In this document: piece after piece, positions 46,937 through 58,560 of the stretch
How the letters are laid out: the number at the start of each line of letters is the position of its first letter
Numbering within the stretch: the first letter of the stretch is position 1
NCBI GenBank assembly: GCA_027422505.1
Contig: JAPQWV010000357.1
Location: 186,001-250,000, forward strand
Direction: 5' to 3'
Source: Craterostigma plantagineum
Lineage: Eukaryota > Streptophyta > Magnoliopsida > Lamiales > Linderniaceae
Length of the DNA: 64,000 bases
Translations under genes and position numbers: made by a program
Notes under the pieces: generated by a model
Database searches by the model: none
Told to the model about the DNA's origin: nothing
The model's input: only the letters and a program-made list of their open reading frames with translations

Positions 46937-47506
46937 TGTGGCAGCCCCGCCTTCCACCACTACTTTCCTAATTAGTCTACGCGACTAATGTCCTAAAAAT
47001 GAAATAGATCGTACGAAATTTCGTATAAAATTTTTCTTTTCATAAAAAGGAATCGTAACGGTTCCTACAAAATCATAATGGGTCCTAATTACATAGGAAG
47101 GTGCGCAAGCGTGTCAAAATAAATCTATCTACTGGGCCTCCACGAGGTCGCATCCATGCACACACTTCCATCTCAAAAGCCCACGGAAGCTTCAAAAGTT
47201 GGCCTCGCCGTGAAAATGATCACGTACCGTGATCGCGGGGTCCTACAACACATAAAAACGTGGAATGAGCTTATAAAGCTCAGTAAGTGAAAATCATGCA
47301 TGCAATGCACGTGACCTAAATAGCGAAGGCATCCGCGCCAATGCTATTGACTCCTTACATCCTTCTCGTTCTTTTCATTTCATAGTTGGGCCCTTTCGGC
47401 TTTCAATCTTGCTATGCACCATATAGAGCTCAAACCCCTAAGGGTATAAGTGGCAGTACACACACTGGGAGGCTAAACCCGAGTACTCCATTTGTGCTTA
47501 TCCCTA

Positions 47507-47870
47507 TGGCGCCTTTCAATCCCAATGCTGTCCACACTGAGAGGCTAATAGTGCCTTTCAATCCCAATGCGGTCCCATTGAGAGGCTAACCCGGGCACAC
47601 AAATTTCGTTTAACCCTAAGGCGCCTTTCCATCCCAATGCGGTCTGACACGCGGGCGCTTCTCACTGGTAGCTTACTACGAGGTCGCCAACACCCGAGGT
47701 TCCCTCGGTGTCGCTCATACCCTCGAGTCGCATCCTCCAGGTTGCATCTCCCGCTACGGGGTATTTACCTGCCTCTCGTGAATCAGGCAGTCGGCCTCGT
47801 GAATCGCCGTAATATATTTCCCCTACCTTTCGTGAATCAGGTAATTCGGCTTCGTGAATCGCCGTGGTAG
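47507..47870. repeat. Short tandem repeats in the G1 LTR
   Basis: About three imperfect units of CCTTTCAATCCCAATGC with GAGAGGCTAA lie at 47507-47645. Two ~60-bp units with CGTGAATCAGG, then CGTGAATCGCCGT, lie at 47776-47868. Both sets recur in the other LTR (offset 6,221). Confidence 0.7.
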
Positions 47871-48324
47871 CATAGAAGAGCCGAGACTCATCATTGAGTC
47901 GACACAAATGCCCATATTGGCAAATATACATATCGCTTTCAAGCGATCTTATACTCATGCACGCTCTCTTTCCCTGACTCTTATACTTGTCGTGCGTGCA
48001 CGTGATTATGCCATGAAATCATATAAACATGCGTGCAATATTCATAAAATAATTTACGTCACCTAAATCACGTAAATTACGTCACATAACAATCACATAA
48101 GTCATATAGGCAAGTAGTCACACAAAATCATAAAATCTCATAACACATAAAAATTATGTGTTGTAGTTGCGATTTCCACTTACCTGATATCCTTAGCTAT
48201 TAGCTTATCAGTAAGTCGCTAATCTTCAAACCCTAGATATAGGAACATATAAAAATTAGGGTTCGTTAGTCTAATTATTATTTCACGGAATTGGCTTAAT
48301 TTGAAAACCCTAGTTTCGACTTAT

Positions 48325-49200
48325 ATAAATTTCGAGGAAATTCTCAGTATGGATCTCGATATAAACTCGCCAAAATCCCAAAGTTAATATTAACATGAAT
48401 TTCGATCTCGATATTACACTTCAATCTCGACACATTATATATATATTTTTCGAAATCAATACTAGGTTATATCTCGGTAAAGGTCTCTACACGTTGGAAT
48501 TAACTCTCGGCATGAACTCGAATTAGACTAGTTAATACACAGATTTCGAATTTAATAACACACAAAGATCTCAAAGATTTCGATATGTATGCTTGGGAAT
48601 ATAAACAAGATGTCGAGACATATATGAATATTATACTTAAATGTCGAGAGGTTATTACAACAAAGTGTCGATATTACCATCAAATAGATGTCGAGCTGCA
48701 TGTCCATATTATAGATAAAAATCTCGATATGTGTGTTATATATATATAAGATGTCGATACTAGACAATACAATACTTGACATGAATGTCGACTTATCACT
48801 ATAACATCTCGATATTATTCAAAGACTTCGATATGTCTCATATCAAGAAAGAACTCGAGATGTATGTCATATTATAATGGGAAATCTCGAGATTGTTTCG
48901 ACATTTTTAAAGAAAGTCTTGATGTCAATAACAAAGACACATGTCGAGATTTATGTTAGACTTTTACATGAAATGTCGAAATGTATGTTAGGCTTTTACA
49001 AACAAGATGTCGAGATTACATAACAAAATGTCGATGCCCATTTTTAAGATAAATATCGAGATGTCTGTTTCGATATTACATAGAAATGTCGACATGTATT
49101 TATCTAGATTATTTATAAAATTTCGAGCTTTAGTTGGAATAACACATGATTTCGACATATACCTAGTGCTTCATCTCGAGATTTTCTTAAGTCTTCACTG
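48325..49200. repeat. TCGA-motif array in the G1 LTR
   Basis: More than two dozen words such as ATGTCGAGAT, TCTCGATAT, TTTCGACAT and ACTCGAGAT, all centred on the palindrome TCGA, recur roughly every 25-40 bases. A second cluster lies at about 49960-50300. The same arrays occur in the other LTR (54546-55421 and about 56174-56514). Confidence 0.7.
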
Positions 49201-51322
49201 GACATTCTTTCTAATTGCAGCACCTTTGAGACTCTAATCTTATTTATTTTAAAGTTGCCTCCTTCTTCAAAATACTAATTCCTAAACTTACCAAATCCTT
49301 AGACATGATATATTTAACTAAGAACCAATCGTTAGTGTGATTCCTAGTCGAAACCCTAGAATTTAATAACATCATAACCCTAGTTCTGTGCCGAATATTA
49401 TTTACCCAAGCACCTGTACATACTTAACTTAGTCATTTCGAAAATTTGGATTTAATCATAACATAATCACGAAAACAGCATACAAAATTCACCCTAAACC
49501 TGCGAAGGCAATCTCCTAAATTTATAATTAAAACTAAACGTATAAAGGCCATACCCGATAACTCAATGTAACCACACTTGGTATGTGTTGATATGAATAA
49601 AACGAAAATCAGAGTAAGTAATTATACCTTCTCCCAGCTTATAATATTTGGTATCTCATCTCTTCACTGTTCTTAAACTCTCCAACGGTTTGTAAATGAG
49701 CTATATTTTCTTCTTTTTCGATTCTTATCTACTTCTTGCGTGTTGTAATAAATAAATGACGTTAGATGTTATGTTAGTGTTTATCTATATTTTGCGTGTG
49801 ATAATAGGTAATTGACATCGACATTTAGTCGATCTTTACCTTGGTTAGATAATAAGCATTATTCTATTGTTACTTTAGTTCTTTCTTTCTAGCTAAAAGA
49901 TCGAACTTTATCCTCAATCATTATCTGTTTCTCGAGGTTTATTTAGTTGTTTGAACACTTCCTATCGAAATTATAGATCTCGATATTTAGAGATTTCGAG
50001 TTTATATATCTTCTAGATTAATACCAAGATGTCGACATGAACATAGATCTCGATATGTAAGTCGACATCATAACTATTTTCGAGATATATATATATAAAG
50101 ACCTTGAGATAGATTTCGATATTTTAACAAGGTCTCGACATAATATATACCAAATAGATTTCGACATGATATTCTAACTTAATAGCGGGGTTTCGAGCAT
50201 TTCAAGCAAAAATGTCGAGATATTATATACAAATTTCAATATAAAGATCTCGACATCTTAAAACCTCATTTCAAAATTCTTTAAAAATCAAAGATCCCGA
50301 GATCCTATCAATTGCTCATAAACTCGCACAGAATTTCATTTGACCGCAAGTTTCAAGTCTTCAACTCTTCACCCTATGCTAAACGTCACCCTTATAATGA
50401 TTCTAACCCATAATTCCTCCAACACCTCTTGTATCTTATAATTACTAGTTCTGTCCAAGAATCAAACCCAGAAACCCTAAAATCAGTAAATGACTTAAAA
50501 TCGAAGTTTTCCTACAAACTATCATGTCTTAGAAAATGGATACACCCCAGTTCGAGTTTTTCCCTTCTTGTCCTTTAATCTTAAGCTTTGAAAGGGACTT
50601 ATACACGCATATACAGTATATAATAAATAATAAATAAGAAACATATACCTCTTCCTGGTGTTGAATTCGATCGGTATTATGTGAGAGATCTTCCTTTCTT
50701 CGTAACTTAGCTATCCTTTTATTTGTTCTCTATTGACTTCAGGTTATTTTTCAACGAGCTTATTGACTTATAGATAAACATAAGGTTACCAAAAGTATGT
50801 CTGATGGGACATGGGATGACGTTAATTCCCTCAAGGTTAAGTAACTAATAGTTATCTCCTTTACTTGGGTCTAAATATAACCCAATCATATTTTATATCA
50901 TGGCCCAAATCTTCAATCTTATTATTATTATCATAATTCCAATTTTCTTATCTCTAATTCTATAATAATTTCTCCTACCAAGTTAGTTATTCTAGTAGCA
51001 CATAAGTCCATATAGGATTACATTACATAGACACATAGACACATAATTAACTGATCTTTTAAAATTCTCCAAATCCTACGTTCATTACTTAAATCATAAT
51101 TCGTAACACATATAAGAATTATAAGTCACCTAGCATGAAATCATATAGACACATATGATATTACAGAACTCGTACCCAAAATTATTTATAATATAAATTC
51201 ACAGAATAATTCATGTACTAATTTCCGTGTAGTCCTAACCTTTTATTCAATAATTCCAACGAAATTTCTAATTTACTTCCATTAAATTGTAAACCCCGTA
51301 ATTGAATTTTCCGGGTATTACA

Positions 51323-51878
51323 TCCTCCCCCCCTTAAAAGAATTTCGCCCCCGAAATTCCCTCTGATGGAACAATTCGGGGTAACAATTGGTAGGGAGTT
51401 GAATTGGTGTAGTTGGGTGATAGAAATTCACCCTAGGAAATTATCAAGGAATCTCCAATAATTTCGAGGATCGAAAGAAATAGAATCCTGGTGAAGTAAA
51501 TACGAAGATTGTTCCAGTTAGTGGAACCTGTACTATCTCGAAGAGCTAACGAGAATAATTATAAACTTAGGCAGAAATCGAAGATCCTAAGTACCCATCA
51601 CGCTTCCGCTGCGCAACTCTGATATCGAACAAATACGTTTCTTAGGCTGAGCAAAAGATTAGGGCATAGGAATATACCCCGTTATTATTGGTTTCAAGAA
51701 TTCAGCCAAAGATTTCGGCTTCCTATTTCGAACGCCTATTTACTATGATTACAACTCAGGTCGACACTCGAACTGGTATCAACCAAGTCGGCTAAAAGAA
51801 TTCCCGAGTCTTACCACGTGAGTGGTGAATATAAAAGGAGGTGTGGTTCCTAAGTCAACTAATCATGCATGTTGAGGT
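51323..51878 (-). other. Polypurine tract and pol-end remnant of G1
   Basis: On the minus strand AAGGGGGGGAGGA (51323-51335) abuts the LTR. The sequence just before it, GAATTTCGGGGGCGAAATTC, resembles the 3' end of Tekay-type pol. The rest up to the gag stop has no open frame of note. This is what a large internal deletion of pol would leave. Confidence 0.75.
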
Positions 51879-53006
51879 TTAATTGGTTAGAAGGGTACCT
51901 TCCATCTCGGACGGATTGTTTTCAGTCTCTTCCGCTGTAAGCATGTATACTCGAGCGGGGGCCGTCAGCGGCTTTGTCCGGTTTGCTCCCTGACTTCCAG
52001 ATACATTTTCTGGGCAGGCTACGGAATAGTGGCCTGTCTTGCCACATTTAAAGTAGGTGGCGTTTTGGGAGAAACAGACGCCAAGATGACGTCGTGCACA
52101 TTTCGGACATATAGGTGCATTTGGTTGGGGTCTCCCTGGATTCGGATTAGGTTGTTGAGGTGGTCCAGGGCGGTTTTGGAAATTGGGTTTCACATTCTTT
52201 GAAATGAACGGTTTCTTCAGGTTATTTCCGTTCCCTTTGGGTCCTTGTTCGAATTTCCTCTTAACTTCCTGGGCTCGCACAATTCTGATCTCGGCTTGCT
52301 CAGCCATCAGGGCTCGTTCCGCCATTTGGGCATACGTAACTCCTTGGAATCCAGCCATGCCAACGTCACGGTAAAGTTCTGGCTTCAGGCCCTCCATAAA
52401 CCGCTCAATCTTTAATGCGTCCGTACTTACCATGTGTGTGGCGAATCGGGACAACTGTTCGAATTTTCTAATATAATCCGCCACTGTCATTGCTCCCTGG
52501 CGAAGATTGATGAATTCGTTCATCCTTTGGGCACGGACAGGAGCAGTGAAATACTTATTGCGGAAAAGTTCTTTGAAACGCTCCCAGGTCATTGTCAAGG
52601 GATCTTCTAAAGTTAGGATCGTGTCCCACCAGTGGCCAGCGCTTCCCCTTAATAAGTACCCAGCACACAAGGCTTTTTCGATTTCAGGGGTACGACTATG
52701 CTGGAACATAGTTTCTAGGGTTCGGAGCCAATCCTCAGCCGAGGTTGGGTCAACAGCATCTTCAAAGGTTGGGGGGTTAAGTTTACGAAATCTTTCCCCG
52801 ACCATTTCGATTCTGTCGGCCGGAGGGGATCCGTTATTTGATTGCCCACCAGCGTTTTGTTGCTGGATCAGTTGCTGGATTTGGGCAGATTGTTGGCGGA
52901 CTAGTTCCGCGAGTTGGAGGATAGTCTCATCACGACTATCAGTAGAGGCTGCGGGTTCTTTACCTTTATCCGCACCCGCACTATTTCCATTTCTCGTTCT
53001 ACCCAT
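51879..53006 (-). CDS. Retrotransposon Gag protein of G1 (Ty3/gypsy, Tekay/Del type), intact
   Basis: This is a single open frame of 375 codons, MGRTRNGNSAGADKGKE to MEGTLLTN. Residues 27-50 are Gln/Leu-rich and likely helical. Residues about 70-230 form the Retrotrans_gag capsid domain, with AEDWLRTLE, GSAGHWWD, WERFKELFRNKYF and LRQGAMTVADYIRKFEQLSR. Residues 255-298 are basic and Pro/Asn-rich. A first zinc-binding cluster CPKCARRHLGVC (300-311) precedes a CCHC knuckle whose first Cys is Tyr318 (YFKCGKTGHYSVAC). The protein ends where protease normally begins in this lineage. The start is 137 bases from the primer site and no upstream in-frame ATG is needed. Gag would assemble particles in the cytoplasm. 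The intact frame in so young an element suggests it may be functional. Confidence 0.92.
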   Translation of the reverse strand: MGRTRNGNSAGADKGKEPAASTDSRDETILQLAELVRQQSAQIQQLIQQQNAGGQSNNGSPPADRIEMVGERFRKLNPPTFEDAVDPTSAEDWLRTLETMFQHSRTPEIEKALCAGYLLRGSAGHWWDTILTLEDPLTMTWERFKELFRNKYFTAPVRAQRMNEFINLRQGAMTVADYIRKFEQLSRFATHMVSTDALKIERFMEGLKPELYRDVGMAGFQGVTYAQMAERALMAEQAEIRIVRAQEVKRKFEQGPKGNGNNLKKPFISKNVKPNFQNRPGPPQQPNPNPGRPQPNAPICPKCARRHLGVCFSQNATYFKCGKTGHYSVACPENVSGSQGANRTKPLTAPARVYMLTAEETENNPSEMEGTLLTN

Positions 53007-53143
53007 CGTTCTTCTATCCTAACGTTCCTACGATCAATAAATCATGTAATACCAGAAATTCATAAACATAAAACTTACAGGCAAGGCCGCTTCCGTGCTT
53101 TTGAGTGTGTGTACATGGACAGTCTGCAGAACCTATATCCTAA

Positions 53144-53155
53144 GCTCTGATACCA
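53144..53155 (-). other. Primer binding site of G1
   Basis: The minus strand reads TGGTATCAGAGC, two bases inside the 5' LTR. It is a perfect complement to the 3' end of initiator tRNA-Met. Confidence 0.93.
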
Positions 53156-53157
53156 CC

Positions 53158-56100
53158 TGTGGCAGCCCCGCCTTCCACCACTACTTTCCTAATTAGTCTA
53201 CGCGACTAATGTCCTAAAAATGAAATAGATCGTACGAAATTTCGTATAAAATTTTTCTTTTCATAAAAAGGAATCGTAACGGTTCCTACAAAATCATAAT
53301 GGGTCCTAATTACATAGGAAGGTGCGCAAGCGTGTCAAAATAAATCTATCTACTGGGCCTCCACGAGGTCGCATCCATGCACACACTTCCATCTCAAAAG
53401 CCCACGGAAGCTTCAAAAGTTGGCCTCGCCGTGAAAATGATCACGTACCGTGATCGCGGGGTCCTACAACACATAAAAACGTGGAATGAGCTTATAAAGC
53501 TCAGTAAGTGAAAATCATGCATGCAATGCACGTGACCTAAATAGCGAAGGCATCCGCGCCAATGCTATTGACTCCTTACATCCTTCTCGTTCTTTTCATT
53601 TCATAGTTGGGCCCTTTCGGCTTTCAATCTTGCTATGCACCATATAGAGCTCAAACCCCTAAGGGTATAAGTGGCAGTACACACACTGGGAGGCTAAACC
53701 CGAGTACTCCATTTGTGCTTATCCCTATGGCGCCTTTCAATCCCAATGCTGTCCACACTGAGAGGCTAATAGTGCCTTTCAATCCCAATGCGGTCCCATT
53801 GAGAGGCTAACCCGGGCACACAAATTTCGTTTAACCCTAAGGCGCCTTTCCATCCCAATGCGGTCTGACACGCGGGCGCTTCTCACTGGTAGCTTACTAC
53901 GAGGTCGCCAACACCCGAGGTTCCCTCGGTGTCGCTCATACCCTCGAGTCGCATCCTCCAGGTTGCATCTCCCGCTACGGGGTATTTACCTGCCTCTCGT
54001 GAATCAGGCAGTCGGCCTCGTGAATCGCCGTAATATATTTCCCCTACCTTTCGTGAATCAGGTAATTCGGCTTCGTGAATCGCCGTGGTAGCATAGAAGA
54101 GCCGAGACTCATCATTGAGTCGACACAAATGCCCATATTGGCAAATATACATATCGCTTTCAAGCGATCTTATACTCATGCACGCTCTCTTTCCCTGACT
54201 CTTATACTTGTCGTGCGTGCACGTGATTATGCCATGAAATCATATAAACATGCGTGCAATATTCATAAAATAATTTACGTCACCTAAATCACGTAAATTA
54301 CGTCACATAACAATCACATAAGTCATATAGGCAAGTAGTCACACAAAATCATAAAATCTCATAACACATAAAAATTATGTGTTGTAGTTGCGATTTCCAC
54401 TTACCTGATATCCTTAGCTATTAGCTTATCAGTAAGTCGCTAATCTTCAAACCCTAGATATAGGAACATATAAAAATTAGGGTTCGTTAGTCTAATTATT
54501 ATTTCACGGAATTGGCTTAATTTGAAAACCCTAGTTTCGACTTATATAAATTTCGAGGAAATTCTCAGTATGGATCTCGATATAAACTCGCCAAAATCCC
54601 AAAGTTAATATTAACATGAATTTCGATCTCGATATTACACTTCAATCTCGACACATTATATATATATTTTTCGAAATCAATACTAGGTTATATCTCGGTA
54701 AAGGTCTCTACACGTTGGAATTAACTCTCGGCATGAACTCGAATTAGACTAGTTAATACACAGATTTCGAATTTAATAACACACAAAGATCTCAAAGATT
54801 TCGATATGTATGCTTGGGAATATAAACAAGATGTCGAGACATATATGAATATTATACTTAAATGTCGAGAGGTTATTACAACAAAGTGTCGATATTACCA
54901 TCAAATAGATGTCGAGCTGCATGTCCATATTATAGATAAAAATCTCGATATGTGTGTTATATATATATAAGATGTCGATACTAGACAATACAATACTTGA
55001 CATGAATGTCGACTTATCACTATAACATCTCGATATTATTCAAAGACTTCGATATGTCTCATATCAAGAAAGAACTCGAGATGTATGTCATATTATAATG
55101 GGAAATCTCGAGATTGTTTCGACATTTTTAAAGAAAGTCTTGATGTCAATAACAAAGACACATGTCGAGATTTATGTTAGACTTTTACATGAAATGTCGA
55201 AATGTATGTTAGGCTTTTACAAACAAGATGTCGAGATTACATAACAAAATGTCGATGCCCATTTTTAAGATAAATATCGAGATGTCTGTTTCGATATTAC
55301 ATAGAAATGTCGACATGTATTTATCTAGATTATTTATAAAATTTCGAGCTTTAGTTGGAATAACACATGATTTCGACATATACCTAGTGCTTCATCTCGA
55401 GATTTTCTTAAGTCTTCACTGGACATTCTTTCTAATTGCAGCACCTTTGAGACTCTAATCTTATTTATTTTAAAGTTGCCTCCTTCTTCAAAATACTAAT
55501 TCCTAAACTTACCAAATCCTTAGACATGATATATTTAACTAAGAACCAATCGTTAGTGTGATTCCTAGTCGAAACCCTAGAATTTAATAACATCTAGTTC
55601 TGTGCCGAATATTATTTACCCAAGCACCTGTACATACTTAACTTAGTCATTTCGAAAATTTGGATTTAATCATAACATAATCACGAAAACAGCATACAAA
55701 ATTCACCCTAAACCTGCGAAGGCAATCTCCTAAATTTATAATTAAAACTAAACGTATAAAGGCCATACCCGATAACTCAATGTAACCACACTTGGTATGT
55801 GTTGATATGAATAAAACGAAAATCAGAGTAAGTAATTATACCTTCTCCCAGCTTATAATATTTGGTATCTCATCTCTTCACTGTTCTTAAACTCTCCAAC
55901 GGTTTGTAAATGAGCTATATTTTCTTCTTTTTCGATTCTTATCTACTTCTTGCGTGTTGTAATAAATAAATGACGTTAGATGTTATGTTAGTGTTTATCT
56001 ATATTTTGCGTGTGATAATAGGTAATTGACATCGACATTTAGTCGATCTTTACCTTGGTTAGATAATAAGCATTATTCTATTGTTACTTTAGTTCTTTCT

Positions 56101-57536
56101 TTCTAGCTAAAAGATCGAACTTTATCCTCAATCATTATCTGTTTCTCGAGGTTTATTTAGTTGTTTGAACACTTCCTATCGAAATTATAGATCTCGATAT
56201 TTAGAGATTTCGAGTTTATATATCTTCTAGATTAATACCAAGATGTCGACATGAACATAGATCTCGATATGTAAGTCGACATCATAACTATTTTCGAGAT
56301 ATATATATATAAAGACCTTGAGATAGATTTCGATATTTTAACAAGGTCTCGACATAATATATACCAAATAGATTTCGACATGATATTCTAACTTAATAGC
56401 GGGGTTTCGAGCATTTCAAGCAAAAATGTCGAGATATTATATACAAATTTCAATATAAAGATCTCGACATCTTAAAACCTCATTTCAAAATTCTTTAAAA
56501 ATCAAAGATCCCGAGATCCTATCAATTGCTCATAAACTCGCACAGAATTTCATTTGACCGCAAGTTTCAAGTCTTCAACTCTTCACCCTATGCTAAACGT
56601 CACCCTTATAATGATTCTAACCCATAATTCCTCCAACACCTCTTGTATCTTATAATTACTAGTTCTGTCCAAGAATCAAACCCAGAAACCCTAAAATCAG
56701 TAAATGACTTAAAATCGAAGTTTTCCTACAAACTATCATGTCTTAGAAAATGGATACACCCCAATTCGAGTTTTTCCCTTCTTGTCCTTTAATCTTAAGC
56801 TTTGAAAGGGACTTATACACGCATATACAGTATATAATAAATAATAAATAAGAAACATATACCTCTTCCTGGTGTTGAATTCGATCGGTATTATGTGAGA
56901 GATCTTCCTTTCTTCGTAACTTAGCTATCCTTTTATTTGTTCTCTATTGACTTCAGGTTATTTTTCAACGAGCTTATTGACTTATAGATAAACATAAGGT
57001 TACCAAAAGTATGTCTGATGGGACATGGGATGACGTTAATTCCCTCAAGGTTAAGTAACTAATAGTTATCTCCTTTACTTGGGTCTAAATATAACCCAAT
57101 CATATTTTATATCATGGCCCAAATCTTCAATCTTATTATTATTATCATAATTCCAATTTTCTTATCTCTAATTCTATAATAATTTCTCCTACCAAGTTAG
57201 TTATTCTAGTAGCACATAAGTCCATATAGGATTACATTACATAGACACATAGACACATAATTAACTGATCTTTTAAAATTCTCCAAATCCTACGTTCATT
57301 ACTTAAATCATAATTCGTAACACATATAAGAATTATAAGTCACCTAGCATGAAATCATATAGACACATATGATATTACAGAACTCGTACCCAAAATTATT
57401 TATAATATAAATTCACAGAATAATTCATGTACTAATTTCCGTGTAGTCCTAACCTTTTATTCAATAATTCCAACGAAATTTCTAATTTACTTCCATTAAA
57501 TTGTAAACCCCGTAATTGAATTTTCCGGGTATTACA
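53158..57536 (-). repeat. 5' LTR of G1 (4,379 bp)
   Basis: This is the near-identical partner of 46937-51322, with the same termini. It lacks the seven bases ATAACCC present at about 49373 in the other copy. As the upstream LTR on the element strand it should contain the promoter; I could not place the TATA box with confidence among many AT-rich words. Confidence 0.95.
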
Positions 57537-57541
57537 TTATA
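57537..57541. repeat. Target site duplication TTATA, right copy (element G1)
   Basis: TTATA follows the ATTACA end of G1 and matches 46932-46936. The A5 LTR resumes after it. Confidence 0.92.
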
Positions 57542-57789
57542 CAAAGTCTGTTTGGTATAAATAGTTGTACAAACATTGAGCTTAATACAGAAAATTAGGG
57601 AATCAATCGGAAAGGCTGCCGAAGTCAATTCTAGAGAGAGAAACAGCAAAAGCTTCTCACACTAAAGGATTTCTCTCTCGTGTTCTTCAAGTGAAGGTTT
57701 TCGATCGAAATTCAAAGTTCAATAATTCTAATCGTTTTCCTTAGAATTCATGCCTAGGATTGATTGAGTTGACAAACGAGGACCTAACG
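57542..57789 (+). repeat. 3' LTR of A5, right part
   Basis: The sequence continues from 46936 and matches 39059-39305 of the 5' LTR. It includes the right arm of the TATA repeat (TGGTATAAATAG) and ends CCTAACG. ATGTA (57790-57794) follows as the A5 target duplication. Confidence 0.9.
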
Positions 57790-57794
57790 ATGTA

Positions 57795-58560
57795 CTGTCG
57801 ACCGCTTTTCCTGTGGGATCGGCATCCAACTTGCAACAAGTGGACATGGGAGTGCTTAGAGGCTTACTCTGATCTTGATGGAGTTTCTTCAAGATGTCCT
57901 TGATGTATTTAGTCTGACTGATGAATATCCCATCGAGCTGTCTGACTTGAAGTCCTAAGAAGAACTGCATCTCTCACATGTGGCTCATTCCAAATTTGCT
58001 CTTCATCAATTCTCCAAATCTCTCATAGCCGAGGATTTTTTGATCCGAAGATGCCACTTTATGAAGAGGGTCGTATCGATCGTTCCTCGGATAAATCCAG
58101 ATTTTACGAGGAAATCGCTCAAGACGTCATCTAAGCACGTGGATCTTGTTTCAGTCCGTAGAGAGCTTTGTCCAATCGAAAGACGTGATCGAGATGTTCT
58201 TGATCAACGAAGCCTTCTGGCTGAGCGACGTAGACTTCCTCTTTTAACACGCCATTAATAAAGGCAGTCTTAACATCCAACTGGTAGACTTTGAAGTCTT
58301 TCTGAGCCGCATAAGCCAGGAAGAGACGAATGGCCTCGATTCGGGCAACATGAGCAACCAATCTAGCTTTATTCCTAACCACTTCGCCATCTTCATTATT
58401 TTTGTTCTTAAATACCCATTTCGTTTCGATGATTGTTTTCCCATGCGAACGGGAAACTAGGATCCACACTTGAAGACGCTCAAATTGGTTGATTTCATCT
58501 TGCATTGCTATTACCCAATCCGGGTCATTCAGTGCGTCTGCTACCTTAGTTGGCTCATTT
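57795..58560 (-). pseudogene. RT of element A4, N-terminal and palm part, active site deleted
   Basis: Right to left the segment reads [60 protein letters not shown] (motif A Asp) and [37 protein letters not shown] follows, then the start of DADPTGKAVD at the A5 junction. The block with YVDD is missing near 58040, where A3 has it. A second deletion removes about 20 residues after RLVAH. Frameshifts near 58130 and 57970 add to the damage. This RT cannot be catalytic. Confidence 0.85.

Larger units (their letters stand above)
46937..51322 (-). repeat. 3' LTR of G1 (4,386 bp)
   Basis: The LTR runs TGTGGCAG to CCGGGTATTACA on the plus strand, so the element strand starts TGTAATACCCGG. It matches 53158-57536 at an offset of 6,221 up to the 7-bp indel. 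Open frames inside are short, recur identically in the other LTR and look non-coding. Confidence 0.95.
46937..57536 (-). mobile_element. Gag-only Ty3/gypsy terminal-repeat element G1 (Tekay/Del type) with 4.4 kb LTRs
   Basis: This 10.6-kb minus-strand element consists of two giant LTRs (46937-51322 and 53158-57536) around only 1,835 bp of interior. The interior has a primer site, a short leader, one gag gene and a polypurine tract. TTATA flanks it on both sides. By eye the LTRs differ by one 7-bp indel (about 49373) and one substitution (50551, about 56764), so insertion was very recent (order of ten thousand years at an assumed 1.3e-8 per site per year). Protease, RT, RNase H and integrase are absent, so it must be mobilised by an intact relative. 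The layout fits the TR-GAG class of plant elements. Confidence 0.93.
38957..57789 (+). mobile_element. Ty1/copia element A5 (family A), pol-less, nested in A4, interrupted by G1
   Basis: The plus-strand element has a 5' LTR (38957-39305), primer site, leader, partial gag, spacer, aORF, polypurine tract and a 3' LTR split by G1 (46835-46936 and 57542-57789). The flanks carry ATGTA. All of protease, integrase, RT and RNase H are missing: gag passes directly into the spacer at about 42215. By eye the LTRs differ at some 6-7% of positions, about 2.5 million years at an assumed 1.3e-8 per site per year. Confidence 0.9.

Noticed and set aside
47386..49237. Six open frames of 60-98 codons, repeated identically at 53607-55458
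   Set aside because: They lie in the two G1 LTRs, and the identity reflects LTR identity. Composition and lack of known motifs give no support for genes.
52183..53022. Plus-strand open frames of 63 and 171 codons across the G1 gag
   Set aside because: They are antisense shadows of the gag gene, which has clear capsid and zinc-finger motifs on the minus strand.
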